A DNA stretch of 64,000 nt. Source: Bacteroidales bacterium (lineage in GTDB: Bacteria; Bacteroidota; Bacteroidia; Bacteroidales; WCHB1-69). The notes beneath the pieces are model-generated. The model had not been told where the DNA came from. It made no database searches and saw only the letters and a program-made list of their open reading frames with translations. The DNA is taken from positions 1-64,000 of the forward strand of contig JAFZKY010000063.1 of the NCBI GenBank assembly GCA_017551725.1, in the 5' to 3' direction. The position numbers were made by a program, and so were the translations under genes. Within the stretch, counting starts at the first letter, position 1; every line of letters begins with the position of its first letter. Positions 54,899-63,027 of this stretch are shown piece by piece.

Positions 54899-56665
54899 AT
54901 GATTGTCTGCATTGCCGAGAAACCGAGTGTGGCCAAAGATATCGCCCGTGTGTTGGGAGCCACCCAGTCGCATGAGGGCTACATGGAAGGCAACGGCTAT
55001 CAGGTGACGTGGACCTTCGGACACCTGTGTACCCTTAAGGAGCCGCAGGACTACACTCCACTATGGAAACCGTGGGCCCTGAGCCGCCTGCCCATGATAC
55101 CGCCCCGTTTCGGCATCAAGCTCATCGACAGTCCCACCATTGCCAAGCAGTTCCACATCATCGAACAACTGATGCAGAAAGCCGACCGCATCATCAACTG
55201 CGGGGATGCCGGCCAGGAGGGCGAACTTATCCAACGCTGGGTGATGCAGAAAGCCCGCGCCACCTGCCCCGTCTCGCGTCTCTGGATCTCCTCCCTGACC
55301 GAAGAGTCCATCCGCGAAGGCTTCTCCACACTGAAAGACCAATCCGAATACCAGTCGCTATATGAAGCCGGACTGTCGCGTGCCATCGGTGATTGGTTGT
55401 TGGGCATGAACGCCACGCGTCTCTACACGCTCAAATACGGCCAAAACCGCCAGGTGCTCTCCATCGGACGGGTACAGACGCCCACCCTGGCCCTTATCGT
55501 CAACCGCTACTGGGAAATCCACAACTTCCAGCCGCAGCCCTACTGGGTGCTAACCACCGTTTACCGCGACACCACCTTCACCGCCGTAAAGGGCAAATAT
55601 ACGTCTGCCGATCAAGGACAGGCTGACCTGCAACGCATCCTCGGCCAGGAGTTCACCGTCACCGACATCACCACCAAGAAAGGCAAAGAAGCACCCCCAC
55701 GGCTTTACGATCTCACCTCGCTGCAGGTAGAATGTAACAAACGGTATGGTTTCTCCGCCGACCAGACTCTCCAGCTCATACAGGGACTGTACGAGAAGAA
55801 GCTCACCACCTATCCCCGTGTGGACACCACTTACCTTAGCGATGACATCTACCCCAAATGTCCGAAAATACTCCAAGGGTTGATACCCTACGCCACCCTG
55901 ACGGCCCCGCTGCTGGGCAAAAAACTGCCCAAAAGCAAGAAGGTGTTCGACAGCAGCAAGGTCACCGACCACCACGCCATCATCCCCACGGGTGTGACGC
56001 CCGGTGCCCTGTCGCAGGAGGAACAATGCGTATATGACGAGGTGTGCCGCCATTTCATCGCCGTCTTCTATCCCGACTGCGTGTTTTCTCAAACTACCGT
56101 GATGGGAGATGTGAACGGCGTGGCCTTCAAGGCCGGAGGCAAGCAGATTCTGGAACCGGGGTGGCGCAACGTCATCAAGCCGGCCAAAAACGATGGAGAT
56201 GACAAGAAAGACAAAGACGAGGAAAACAAAAACGAAGAACGTATCCTGCCCGTCTTCACGGTGGGCGAGCACGGACCGCACGAACCCCAGCTGACGGAGA
56301 AGAAAACCACGCCGCCGAAGCCTTACACCGAGGCCACTCTGCTGCGGGCCATGGAAACTGCCGGCAAGACCGTGGATGACGAAACGCTACGCGAGGTGAT
56401 GAAGGAGAACGGCATTGGCCGTCCATCCACCCGCGCCGCCATCATCGAGACGCTGTTCAAGAGGCGTTACATCCGCAAGGAGCGCAAAAGCCTTGAGCCC
56501 ACACCCACGGGCATCGAACTCATCGGCATCATCCACGAGGAGCTGCTCAAGAGTGCCGAGCTGACCGGGCGTTGGGAACGGAAGCTGCGCGAAATCGAGC
56601 AGCACAAATACGATGCAGGGCAATTTATCAACGAGCTGAAACAGATGGTCACGGACATTGTGTGA
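54899..56665 (+). CDS. topB: DNA topoisomerase III, probably shortened by a TGA
   Basis: 588 residues of a type IA topoisomerase, which relaxes negative supercoils and decatenates DNA. TOPRIM motifs are EKPSVAKD (7-14) and GDAGQEGEL (102-110). The active-site tyrosine is Y305 in TTYPRVD, and C-terminal blocks include KVTDHHAIIPT and NGIGRPSTRAAIIE. The core is complete. The frame closes at TGA 56663-56665 after MVTDIV, yet the same frame stays open for another 32 codons to TAG at 56762-56764. That stretch encodes a Lys-rich tail (QVMNDNSNRRVAATPEEKGK onward) of the sort usual for this enzyme. A recent nonsense change or readthrough is therefore likely; activity should persist because the tail is not catalytic. 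Confidence 0.95.
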   Translation: MIVCIAEKPSVAKDIARVLGATQSHEGYMEGNGYQVTWTFGHLCTLKEPQDYTPLWKPWALSRLPMIPPRFGIKLIDSPTIAKQFHIIEQLMQKADRIINCGDAGQEGELIQRWVMQKARATCPVSRLWISSLTEESIREGFSTLKDQSEYQSLYEAGLSRAIGDWLLGMNATRLYTLKYGQNRQVLSIGRVQTPTLALIVNRYWEIHNFQPQPYWVLTTVYRDTTFTAVKGKYTSADQGQADLQRILGQEFTVTDITTKKGKEAPPRLYDLTSLQVECNKRYGFSADQTLQLIQGLYEKKLTTYPRVDTTYLSDDIYPKCPKILQGLIPYATLTAPLLGKKLPKSKKVFDSSKVTDHHAIIPTGVTPGALSQEEQCVYDEVCRHFIAVFYPDCVFSQTTVMGDVNGVAFKAGGKQILEPGWRNVIKPAKNDGDDKKDKDEENKNEERILPVFTVGEHGPHEPQLTEKKTTPPKPYTEATLLRAMETAGKTVDDETLREVMKENGIGRPSTRAAIIETLFKRRYIRKERKSLEPTPTGIELIGIIHEELLKSAELTGRWERKLREIEQHKYDAGQFINELKQMVTDIV

Positions 56666-56764
56666 CAGGTGATGAACGACAACAGCAACCGCCGTGTGGC
56701 GGCCACGCCGGAAGAGAAGGGGAAGAAAACGAAGAGTTCAAAGCCTGCAGACAAAAAAGTTTAG
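56666..56764 (+). pseudogene. In-frame C-terminal tail of topB after the TGA
   Basis: Thirty-two sense codons in the topB frame followed by TAG. The composition (many Lys, Glu and Ser) matches a topoisomerase tail and continues without a shift from MVTDIV. The stop context is TGA-C, which is favourable to readthrough in bacteria. Confidence 0.6.
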
Positions 56765-56791
56765 AGTTTAATTAAAATTTGGAAATCGTAT

Positions 56792-57382
56792 ATGAAAAAA
56801 ATTCTATTTATTACTGCTTTTTCGTTAGTGGTTTACTGTTGTAACGCTCAAAAAACGTTCGGGGTGTCCGTAGGATATGCCCCGTGGGGGTTTGAACGAT
56901 TGAAGACTGATGTATTCTCGGACAGTTCCGGGCATTATTATCATTGGCTGTATCGTTGGGAGGGATACCATACCTTTGTCAAGCCTGTCCTGAAGTTGGG
57001 CTTTGAGATACGGGGAGGTGTTTTCAACCATCTGTTTAGATTCTCCTATTCCACTGTTGATGTTGAAAAAATCGACACCAGCAAACTATCTCTGGGCACC
57101 TTCAACATAAAGCAAATCGGTTTTTCCTGGAATCCCGGCCTTATCATACTACCCCGAAAACGGGTTCAGATTCCCCTATACTTGGGTTTCGGCGCAAACT
57201 ATTATATGGGGAAGGAAATATCAAACAACCTTCAGTTTGATTTCAGCCTCATGGCACAACTTAAAATCTATCTCACATATCGGGTGGCGATTTATGGAGG
57301 ATATTCGGCGCATTGGGGGATAGGTAAGGGCGTAAGGGGATTCCGGCATTATCCGGAAATGGGGGTTTTGTTTAATTTTTAA
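56792..57382 (+). CDS. Small outer-membrane beta-barrel protein
   Basis: 196 residues with a signal peptide (MKKILFITAFSLVVYCCNAQ). The mature part is a series of amphipathic strands (for example VLKLGFEIRGGVFNHLFRFSYSTV), many aromatic residues, and a terminal Phe (GVLFNF), as expected for a barrel of about eight strands. No family name can be given. It is followed 32 bp later by another secreted-protein gene on the same strand. Confidence 0.7.
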   Translation: MKKILFITAFSLVVYCCNAQKTFGVSVGYAPWGFERLKTDVFSDSSGHYYHWLYRWEGYHTFVKPVLKLGFEIRGGVFNHLFRFSYSTVDVEKIDTSKLSLGTFNIKQIGFSWNPGLIILPRKRVQIPLYLGFGANYYMGKEISNNLQFDFSLMAQLKIYLTYRVAIYGGYSAHWGIGKGVRGFRHYPEMGVLFNF

Positions 57383-57414
57383 AATTGATAGTAACCATTA
57401 TAAATTATTTTGTA

Positions 57415-59010
57415 ATGAAAAAAATCATTATCGTCTTAGCGTTATTAACGACCCAAGTTGGTTTTGCCCAATCAGGGATGGAAAAGTTAATTCAAATGGC
57501 ACTCAATCGTGGTGCAGATACTAATGGTATTTGTCTGATTGATAATGTGAAAGACAAGTTCATATACGAACCGGATGTTATTGCCTATTTACAGAATAGA
57601 GGGTGTATTATACTGAATTCGAGTTCCAAAAGGTGCTTTAAGTTCGGGAATAAGGAAGATGTTGTTGACAAGGTTTCCTTTTTAAACGGGAAAGAGGGGT
57701 ATGAGAAATACCATCATTGCAATGTTCGTGGGACCTTCTACCATCCTACTCCAGAGCCCCACTATAATAGGTTTGCTCCTTTAGATTTCAAAAAGATCAC
57801 ATCTCGAATGGATACTGTTCCATGGTCAGGGAAAATTGTTAACGGACTTCTCGATGGAGAAGGAATCGCCACTTTGGGCTTTGTCAATGGTTGGTGCGCC
57901 ATCAAATGTAAGTTTCATTGCGGCATACCCGTATCGAAGCCCGAGATAATCTTTTCGTTTCCATCAAATCTCGACTATGCTTCCAAATTCCCCTTCCCTA
58001 GAGATTATGAGAAAAATAAGGAAGAACTGCAGTTGATGCTTAATCGAACGTATGATGCCACCACCGACCAGACTCTCCGCTGGGCTATTTCGGAGAATAT
58101 GAAACTCTATTTCGAGGAAGAAATACGAGACAAATTTGAACCCGAATATGAAAAAGCTCTAACCTTGAATAGCCTAAAAAACATGGATTATAACGCAAAG
58201 ATTGAGTTTATTAAAAAGTTTGAGATCGATAAGAAGATTGATGAGTTGGCGGAAATAAAACTGAACTATGAACAGTTGGAAAAAAGAGAAGGAAAAATCC
58301 GTAAGTATGTGGCCAATGATGACAAAAATCTTAATTATTTTCTGGGGTGGATATCCAAAGCAAAAGAAATAATTAATGTGTATAATCTTGCAAGAAATTA
58401 TTATGATGTGGTGCCGCCTCAAGGACAGAAATCCTATAGAAGAAATATAGGTATGCCATCTAATAGTTTATTTAATATATTTGTTGGTGGTTTAGATCCT
58501 GAATTTAAAGGTAAAAGGGTGAAGAACTGTATTGATAATTTGAATAGTGTCAAAGATAAAATACACGATCGGCAATCACCTTTTTGTGATTTTTATAATG
58601 CAATATACCCAGATATCCAAGCCGCAGACCATTGGATAAACTATGAACTTGAAAATGCTCTATATAAGGCTTACTTGAAATGGAGGGATAACTTGCCAGA
58701 TATGGGTGGGGATAGTTATCAAAAATACTTGGATAAAATGTGCGACAACTGCAAGATCAATGGCAAAGAAACCACAGCGCCAGACGGTTACGAGCCAGAA
58801 GATGACCATTGGCTTTGGGGGCATCCTGCACGTTCAAAGGAAAAAGGAATAATCGTGTTTCAAAATGGGCAAACATGTGAATGGGAGTATATCTATTTTA
58901 GTGATGGAAGAAGAATAGATGTGGAGGGGAATTATCGAGGAAGTTATAAAAATGAAAAAGAGATGTGGGATGACTTGCTTGCCAAATGCAAAGAGCGTTT
59001 TTGCCGATAA
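57415..59010 (+). CDS. Secreted protein of unknown function with a MORN-like segment (531 aa)
   Basis: The start at 57415 gives the signal peptide MKKIIIVLALLTTQVGFAQ; an in-frame ATG-like start at 57385 would add ten residues before it. A segment at about 140-165 (GKIVNGLLDGEGIATLGFVNG) resembles a MORN repeat. The middle (about 215-320) is Lys/Glu-rich and helical, and the C-terminal part has two Cys pairs (CDNCK, CKERFC). Not recognised as a known family. The DNA is clearly more AT-rich than topB or kdd on either side and uses A/T-ending codons heavily, which may mean recent acquisition or relaxed selection. Confidence 0.7.
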   Translation: MKKIIIVLALLTTQVGFAQSGMEKLIQMALNRGADTNGICLIDNVKDKFIYEPDVIAYLQNRGCIILNSSSKRCFKFGNKEDVVDKVSFLNGKEGYEKYHHCNVRGTFYHPTPEPHYNRFAPLDFKKITSRMDTVPWSGKIVNGLLDGEGIATLGFVNGWCAIKCKFHCGIPVSKPEIIFSFPSNLDYASKFPFPRDYEKNKEELQLMLNRTYDATTDQTLRWAISENMKLYFEEEIRDKFEPEYEKALTLNSLKNMDYNAKIEFIKKFEIDKKIDELAEIKLNYEQLEKREGKIRKYVANDDKNLNYFLGWISKAKEIINVYNLARNYYDVVPPQGQKSYRRNIGMPSNSLFNIFVGGLDPEFKGKRVKNCIDNLNSVKDKIHDRQSPFCDFYNAIYPDIQAADHWINYELENALYKAYLKWRDNLPDMGGDSYQKYLDKMCDNCKINGKETTAPDGYEPEDDHWLWGHPARSKEKGIIVFQNGQTCEWEYIYFSDGRRIDVEGNYRGSYKNEKEMWDDLLAKCKERFCR

Positions 59011-59030
59011 TTTCTCGCAAAAAACTACTA

Positions 59031-59120
59031 AACCCACAAGCCATTGGCCTGCGACCGTTGTTGTATGGTTTGTGGGTTATGTTGGAGATTCTAGTGGTTT
59101 TTGCTAGCAAAAACCACCAG
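59031..59120. repeat. Two consecutive long inverted repeats
   Basis: First: 59031-59044 (AACCCACAAGCCAT) pairs with 59065-59078 with only one G-T pair, around a 20-base loop. Second: 59095-59116 is a perfect 22-base palindrome (arms TGGTTTTTG and CAAAAACCA around CTAG), extendable to 59091-59120 with one mismatch. Neither is followed by a long T-run on either strand, so they are not obvious terminators. Confidence 0.75.
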
Positions 59121-59193
59121 AATGGTGCGGTCCTTATAGCGTAGATGGGGAAGATGGGCGGCGGGGATGATGCATTAAATGAGGTCCACAAAA

Positions 59194-59221
59194 GAAAACG
59201 GGACCTTTCGGCCCCGTTTTC
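59194..59221 (-). terminator. Rho-independent terminator of kdd
   Basis: GAAAACGGG (59194-59202) pairs with CCCGTTTTC (59213-59221). On the minus strand the stem is followed by TTTTGTGG. It lies 32 bases after the stop at 59253. Confidence 0.8.
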
Positions 59222-59252
59222 CTCGTCAAAAATTATTACTATATGGTGCAGG

Positions 59253-60326
59253 TTATGCGTAGAGCTCTTCGAAGATCTTGCGAAGCTCAGGGCTTTCGCG
59301 AAGCTCTTGCAAAGTAAACTCGGCATGACCTTTCGTATAGCCATTGCCCATGATCATGTTCACATCGCTGCCAATGCCCTCGGCGCCGAGGCTGGCCTTC
59401 GTGAAGCTGGTTGCCATGGAGAAGAAATAGACGATACCATCGTCCTTGGTGCAGAGCACGGCGGTCATCTCCTGGTCAGGAACATTGACACAGTTGATGG
59501 TGACATCCGCCATCTTGCCGTCAGTGAGTTTCTCAACGAGTTCATAGACCTGCACGGGGGTCATGCCGGCAGCAGACTCGACCACATCGCAGAAGCCAAG
59601 GTCCTTGATACGCTGCGTGCTCTTCGGGCTGTTGGCGATGCCGATGACCTTACCGGTGACACCGACGCGCTTTTTAGCCTCGTAGCAGCAGAGCATACCG
59701 GACTTGCCACCTGCACCGAGGATGAGCACTGTCTGGCCATATTGGCACAACTTGGCGGTCTGGGCCGGAGCACCGGCAACATCCAGAGCGCTCAGAGCGA
59801 GTTTCTCCGGCATGTCGGTCGGGATCTTGGCGTAGATGCCGCTCTCGAACAGGATAGCCTTGCCCTTGATGTCCACCTGGTCCACATCCGGACGGATCTC
59901 CAGAATCTCGTCGATGCGCAGCGGGGTGAGGCTGAGGCTGACAAGGGTAGCAATACGGTCGCCCTCCTTCAGGTCGATTTTGCCTTTCAGAGCATCACCG
60001 ATCTTCTCAACCTTGCCGAGCAACATACCACCAGAGCCAGTACGACGATTGCGGTGTTTGCCCTGCAATTCCACGTTCAACAACATTTCTTTCTTCACTT
60101 CCTCCATCACTTGTTCCACAGAAGCGCCGGGACCGGCCTGCTCCTTGGCATAATTGTGAATGTCCGTGAACGAAGCGGAGTCGATATTCAGCGTCTGCAC
60201 GTCAATGAGAATCTCATTGTCGTAGATTTCATCCATGTTGTTGTCAATCTTATTAGCCGGCTGCGGGAGCACACCCTTCGGCTCAATCACACGGTGAGTA
60301 CCGTATTTATTACCTTTTTTCTGCAT
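59253..60326 (-). CDS. kdd: L-erythro-3,5-diaminohexanoate dehydrogenase
   Basis: 357 residues. The N-terminus KYGTHRVIEPKGVLPQPANKIDNNMDEIYDNEILIDVQTLNIDSASF is highly characteristic of Kdd. A Rossmann loop VLILGAGGKSGM follows at about 199-210. Kdd oxidatively deaminates 3,5-diaminohexanoate to 3-keto-5-aminohexanoate in anaerobic lysine fermentation to acetate and butyrate. Its usual partners (lysine 2,3-aminomutase, beta-lysine 5,6-aminomutase subunits, Kce, Kal) are not in this window, so it is transcribed alone between its own promoter and terminator. Confidence 0.93.
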   Translation of the reverse strand: MQKKGNKYGTHRVIEPKGVLPQPANKIDNNMDEIYDNEILIDVQTLNIDSASFTDIHNYAKEQAGPGASVEQVMEEVKKEMLLNVELQGKHRNRRTGSGGMLLGKVEKIGDALKGKIDLKEGDRIATLVSLSLTPLRIDEILEIRPDVDQVDIKGKAILFESGIYAKIPTDMPEKLALSALDVAGAPAQTAKLCQYGQTVLILGAGGKSGMLCCYEAKKRVGVTGKVIGIANSPKSTQRIKDLGFCDVVESAAGMTPVQVYELVEKLTDGKMADVTINCVNVPDQEMTAVLCTKDDGIVYFFSMATSFTKASLGAEGIGSDVNMIMGNGYTKGHAEFTLQELRESPELRKIFEELYA

Positions 60327-60381
60327 ATTTTGTTGATTTATAAAATTATACTGAAAATACCGTTTGTATTATCAAGAGTTG

Positions 60382-60389
60382 CAAAAATA
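60382..60389 (-). promoter_or_regulatory. -7 element TATTTTTG (minus strand), kdd promoter
   Basis: CAAAAATA on the plus strand, 56 bases ahead of the kdd start. Confidence 0.6.
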
Positions 60390-60498
60390 AGTTTTTTTTC
60401 AACTAAAAATGTCCTTCTTCGAAAAAAATTAATTCACATTCTAACGTTAGCAACCCTTTTCAAGCAGTAACTTGCAGAGGCTCAGCACACGACACGTT

Positions 60499-61287
60499 CT
60501 ATCGGGTCTCATCCCCGGCGGTCTCTTCCGCCATCGAACGAATATAATTGCTCACCGTTTCATATATCCGCCGATGCTGCGGGTTCGCAAGCGCCTGAAG
60601 ATGTTTCTCCATCACCCTTCGGTCATCGCGTTTTGCGGGACCAGTCTGCGCCTCGCGCGGCGACATACTATCCAGCTTGTCCAACGTCTGCTGCATAAGA
60701 GGACGCAGCAAGTCCAAGTTCATGCCGTTGTTCTTCAAGATGTCATCGGCGATGGTGAACATGGCGTTGGAAAAATTGCAAGCGAATACGGCCGCCAGAT
60801 GCGCCACCGCACGCTGCTGCTCCGACAATCGGCAGCAACGATCCGACAGCGCCGCCGCCAACCGCTCCACCTTGTCGAGTGAGGCTCCCAAATGGTCAGT
60901 TTCCAGGCAAACAGGCACCTGCAAGCCCTCATACACCGTATCTTTGGAAAACGTCTGCAAGGGATACAGCACGCCATACTCCCGGGCATAGCCCTCGAAC
61001 ACCCGCTGCGACACCGAACCCGCCGTATGGAGGGCCACCGGCATCGTGAACGGAATCCGGGGCAGCAGCTCGCGGTAAGCATCATCCGCCACGGAGAAGA
61101 GATACAGCGAGGCTTCCGGCGACAGTTGTCCGATATCGTCAATGGCCTCCGCCCCTACCCTGTCGGCGAGGCGGCGGGCGTGGTCAAGGTTGCGGCTATA
61201 GACCTGACCGATACGAAATTCCTGGGAATCCCGCAAGCGATGGGCCATCCAGGCCGCCACATTTCCGGAACCAACCAGCGCAATCAT
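60499..61287 (-). CDS. Rossmann-fold and DUF2520 domain protein
   Basis: 262 residues. MIALVGSGNVAAWMAHRL is a dinucleotide-binding loop of the pyrroline-5-carboxylate-reductase/F420-reductase-like kind. The C-terminal half (about 125-250, TFSKDT, HLAAVFACNFSNAMFTIADDILKNNGM) is the DUF2520 helical domain. The substrate of this family is unknown; a dehydrogenase role is inferred from the fold. The ATG at 61287 overlaps the TGA of the upstream kinase gene by one base (TGATG), so translation is coupled. Confidence 0.88.
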   Translation of the reverse strand: MIALVGSGNVAAWMAHRLRDSQEFRIGQVYSRNLDHARRLADRVGAEAIDDIGQLSPEASLYLFSVADDAYRELLPRIPFTMPVALHTAGSVSQRVFEGYAREYGVLYPLQTFSKDTVYEGLQVPVCLETDHLGASLDKVERLAAALSDRCCRLSEQQRAVAHLAAVFACNFSNAMFTIADDILKNNGMNLDLLRPLMQQTLDKLDSMSPREAQTGPAKRDDRRVMEKHLQALANPQHRRIYETVSNYIRSMAEETAGDETR

Positions 61288-62951
61288 CAATAGGAGAATT
61301 TGCTGCCACCCACGAACTCGCGAAGGATGGAGGTGCCGGGCACCTTCTCTTCGGGTATGGACTTGAAATAGGACAAAAACTTGCGCAGGCGCACCGCTTC
61401 AGCGTATTCAGGTAAATTTTCCGGCACCGCATCCAGAATCGACATGGCGTACGGCTTCAGCAGGCCGAGCTCGAAAATCAGCGACGTGTTGATCATCTCG
61501 TCGGCATTCTCCTGGAACGGGAAAATGTTCTTTTCCTCCCCGTTGCGAACGCTCCGCCAGCGACGCAGCGTTTCCACCGCCGAATAGCCACGATAGTTGT
61601 AATCGCGCACAATGCGGCGTATCAAACGGTTATCAGCCGTGGGGATGGGATTCTGCCGGTCAATGGAGATGGAGGTCAGCGCCGACACGAAAATCTTGAA
61701 CTTCACCTCGTCGGGCACCTGCTCCGTAAGCCTAGGATTCAGGCAGTGGATGCCCTCAATGACCATGATGGACTTGTCGTCCAGCTGGATAGACTTGCCC
61801 GTCCAGAGTTTGGTTCCCCGAGTAAAATCGAAAGTTGGCAGTTCCACGCGCTCGCCCGCGATGAGGCGCGACAATGTATTATTGAACAGCGGCAGGTCCA
61901 CAGCTTCGAGAGCCTCAAAGTCGAACTTGCCATTCTTGTCCCGGGGTGTTTCGTCACGCTCCACGAAGAAGTCGTCCACGGAGATCTGCACGGGATGGTA
62001 GCCATGCACGGCCAGTTGCACCGACAGTCGCTTGCAGGTGGTGGTCTTGCCCGAACTAGACGGGCCGCTGATGAGCACCATCTTCACGTTGCCCCGCTGA
62101 TGGATAGCGTCGGCCACGGCGGCGATGCGCTTCTCCTGGAAAGCCTCTGCCACCAACACGGTAGGCAGCACATCGCCCTCCTCTACAATACGGTTGAGAT
62201 CGCTCACGTGCGGCACGCCCAACTGCTCAGCCCATGCCTTGTTCTCCTTATACACGGAAAACAACTTCGGCATCTGCCGTGTCTTGGGCAACACGTTGAT
62301 ATTCTTGGTGGAGGGCAGCTTCAACAAGAGGCCGTCCTCGTATTTCTCCAGTCCAAATGTCTTCAAATAGCTCGTGGAAGGAACCATGAAGCCGTAATAA
62401 TAGTTGATGGTATTCTCCAATTTATATACAGAAGTATAAATGCGGTCGCGGTTTTTGAAGAGCTCGTATTTGTCCTCCAGCCCATATTCCTGGAACTTGC
62501 GGATAGCATCGGGCGTGGGCAGGCCCACCCGCTCGAAGGGGATGTCGCGTTCCACGAGCGAGAACATGTGGTTGCGCATCTTCTTTACAAGTTCCTCCGT
62601 GAGCGGCTCGTCCATCTGCTCCAGACGGCAGAAGCGCCCGCCAGAGATGGAGTGCTTGATGTGCAGTTTCACCTTCAGGGGCAGCAGGTCATGCACTGCC
62701 TTGCAGAGCAGGAAATAGAGCGAACGTATATACATGTCGCGACCGTAGGTGGAATAATAGTCGAAAAACTCGATGACCGCCGGCTTGTGAATCTGATACG
62801 TCAAATCGCGCACCTTGTTGTTCACCAACGCCCCGAGAAATACATTCTCGGACTTCACATCTTCTTTTTTAAGAAACTCCAACAAGGTCATGCCGTAGGG
62901 CACCTGCACTTCCGTTTTGATATTCCGACAAAAAATTGGGATTGTTTGCAT
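61287..62951 (-). CDS. TGS-domain uridine-kinase-like nucleoside kinase
   Basis: 554 residues. Residues 1-60 resemble a TGS domain, about 70-250 resemble the second additional domain of threonyl-tRNA synthetase, and about 280-480 are a uridine kinase/phosphoribulokinase P-loop domain. Walker A is SGPSSSGKT at 295-303, followed by VDDFF. Proteins of this architecture are common in Bacteroidota and Firmicutes and are annotated as nucleoside kinases without firm substrate data. The fusion with tRNA-synthetase-like editing domains suggests a link to nucleotide or tRNA sensing, but that is speculation. Co-transcribed with the DUF2520 gene. Confidence 0.9.
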   Translation of the reverse strand: MQTIPIFCRNIKTEVQVPYGMTLLEFLKKEDVKSENVFLGALVNNKVRDLTYQIHKPAVIEFFDYYSTYGRDMYIRSLYFLLCKAVHDLLPLKVKLHIKHSISGGRFCRLEQMDEPLTEELVKKMRNHMFSLVERDIPFERVGLPTPDAIRKFQEYGLEDKYELFKNRDRIYTSVYKLENTINYYYGFMVPSTSYLKTFGLEKYEDGLLLKLPSTKNINVLPKTRQMPKLFSVYKENKAWAEQLGVPHVSDLNRIVEEGDVLPTVLVAEAFQEKRIAAVADAIHQRGNVKMVLISGPSSSGKTTTCKRLSVQLAVHGYHPVQISVDDFFVERDETPRDKNGKFDFEALEAVDLPLFNNTLSRLIAGERVELPTFDFTRGTKLWTGKSIQLDDKSIMVIEGIHCLNPRLTEQVPDEVKFKIFVSALTSISIDRQNPIPTADNRLIRRIVRDYNYRGYSAVETLRRWRSVRNGEEKNIFPFQENADEMINTSLIFELGLLKPYAMSILDAVPENLPEYAEAVRLRKFLSYFKSIPEEKVPGTSILREFVGGSKFSY

Positions 62952-62957
62952 TTTTGC

Positions 62958-62997
62958 AATTAATAATTAACAATTAATAATTAATAGTTTATAGTTT
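62958..62997. repeat. AACAATT-type heptamer repeat
   Basis: AATTAATAATTAACAATTAAT and variants occupy the spacer just upstream of the kinase gene, 7 bases from its ATG. This is the only copy seen at a 5' rather than 3' gene end. Confidence 0.8.
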
Positions 62998-63027
62998 AAA
63001 TTACATCAGGGTGTCTAAAGTTCAAAA

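Noticed and set aside
58898..59344. 148-codon minus-strand frame across the inverted repeats
   Set aside because: It overlaps both the end of the secreted-protein gene and the end of kdd, contains the hairpins and has no coherent domain.
60441..60450. Palindrome CTAACGTTAG upstream of kdd
   Set aside because: Ten bases is expected by chance at this window size and no second copy was seen.
59145..60470. 441-codon open frame antisense to kdd
   Set aside because: Kdd is strongly supported and the frame runs across the kdd terminator and promoter.
61746..62963. 405-codon open frame antisense to the TGS-kinase gene
   Set aside because: No motif is recognisable, and the kinase with a complete Walker A lies on the opposite strand.
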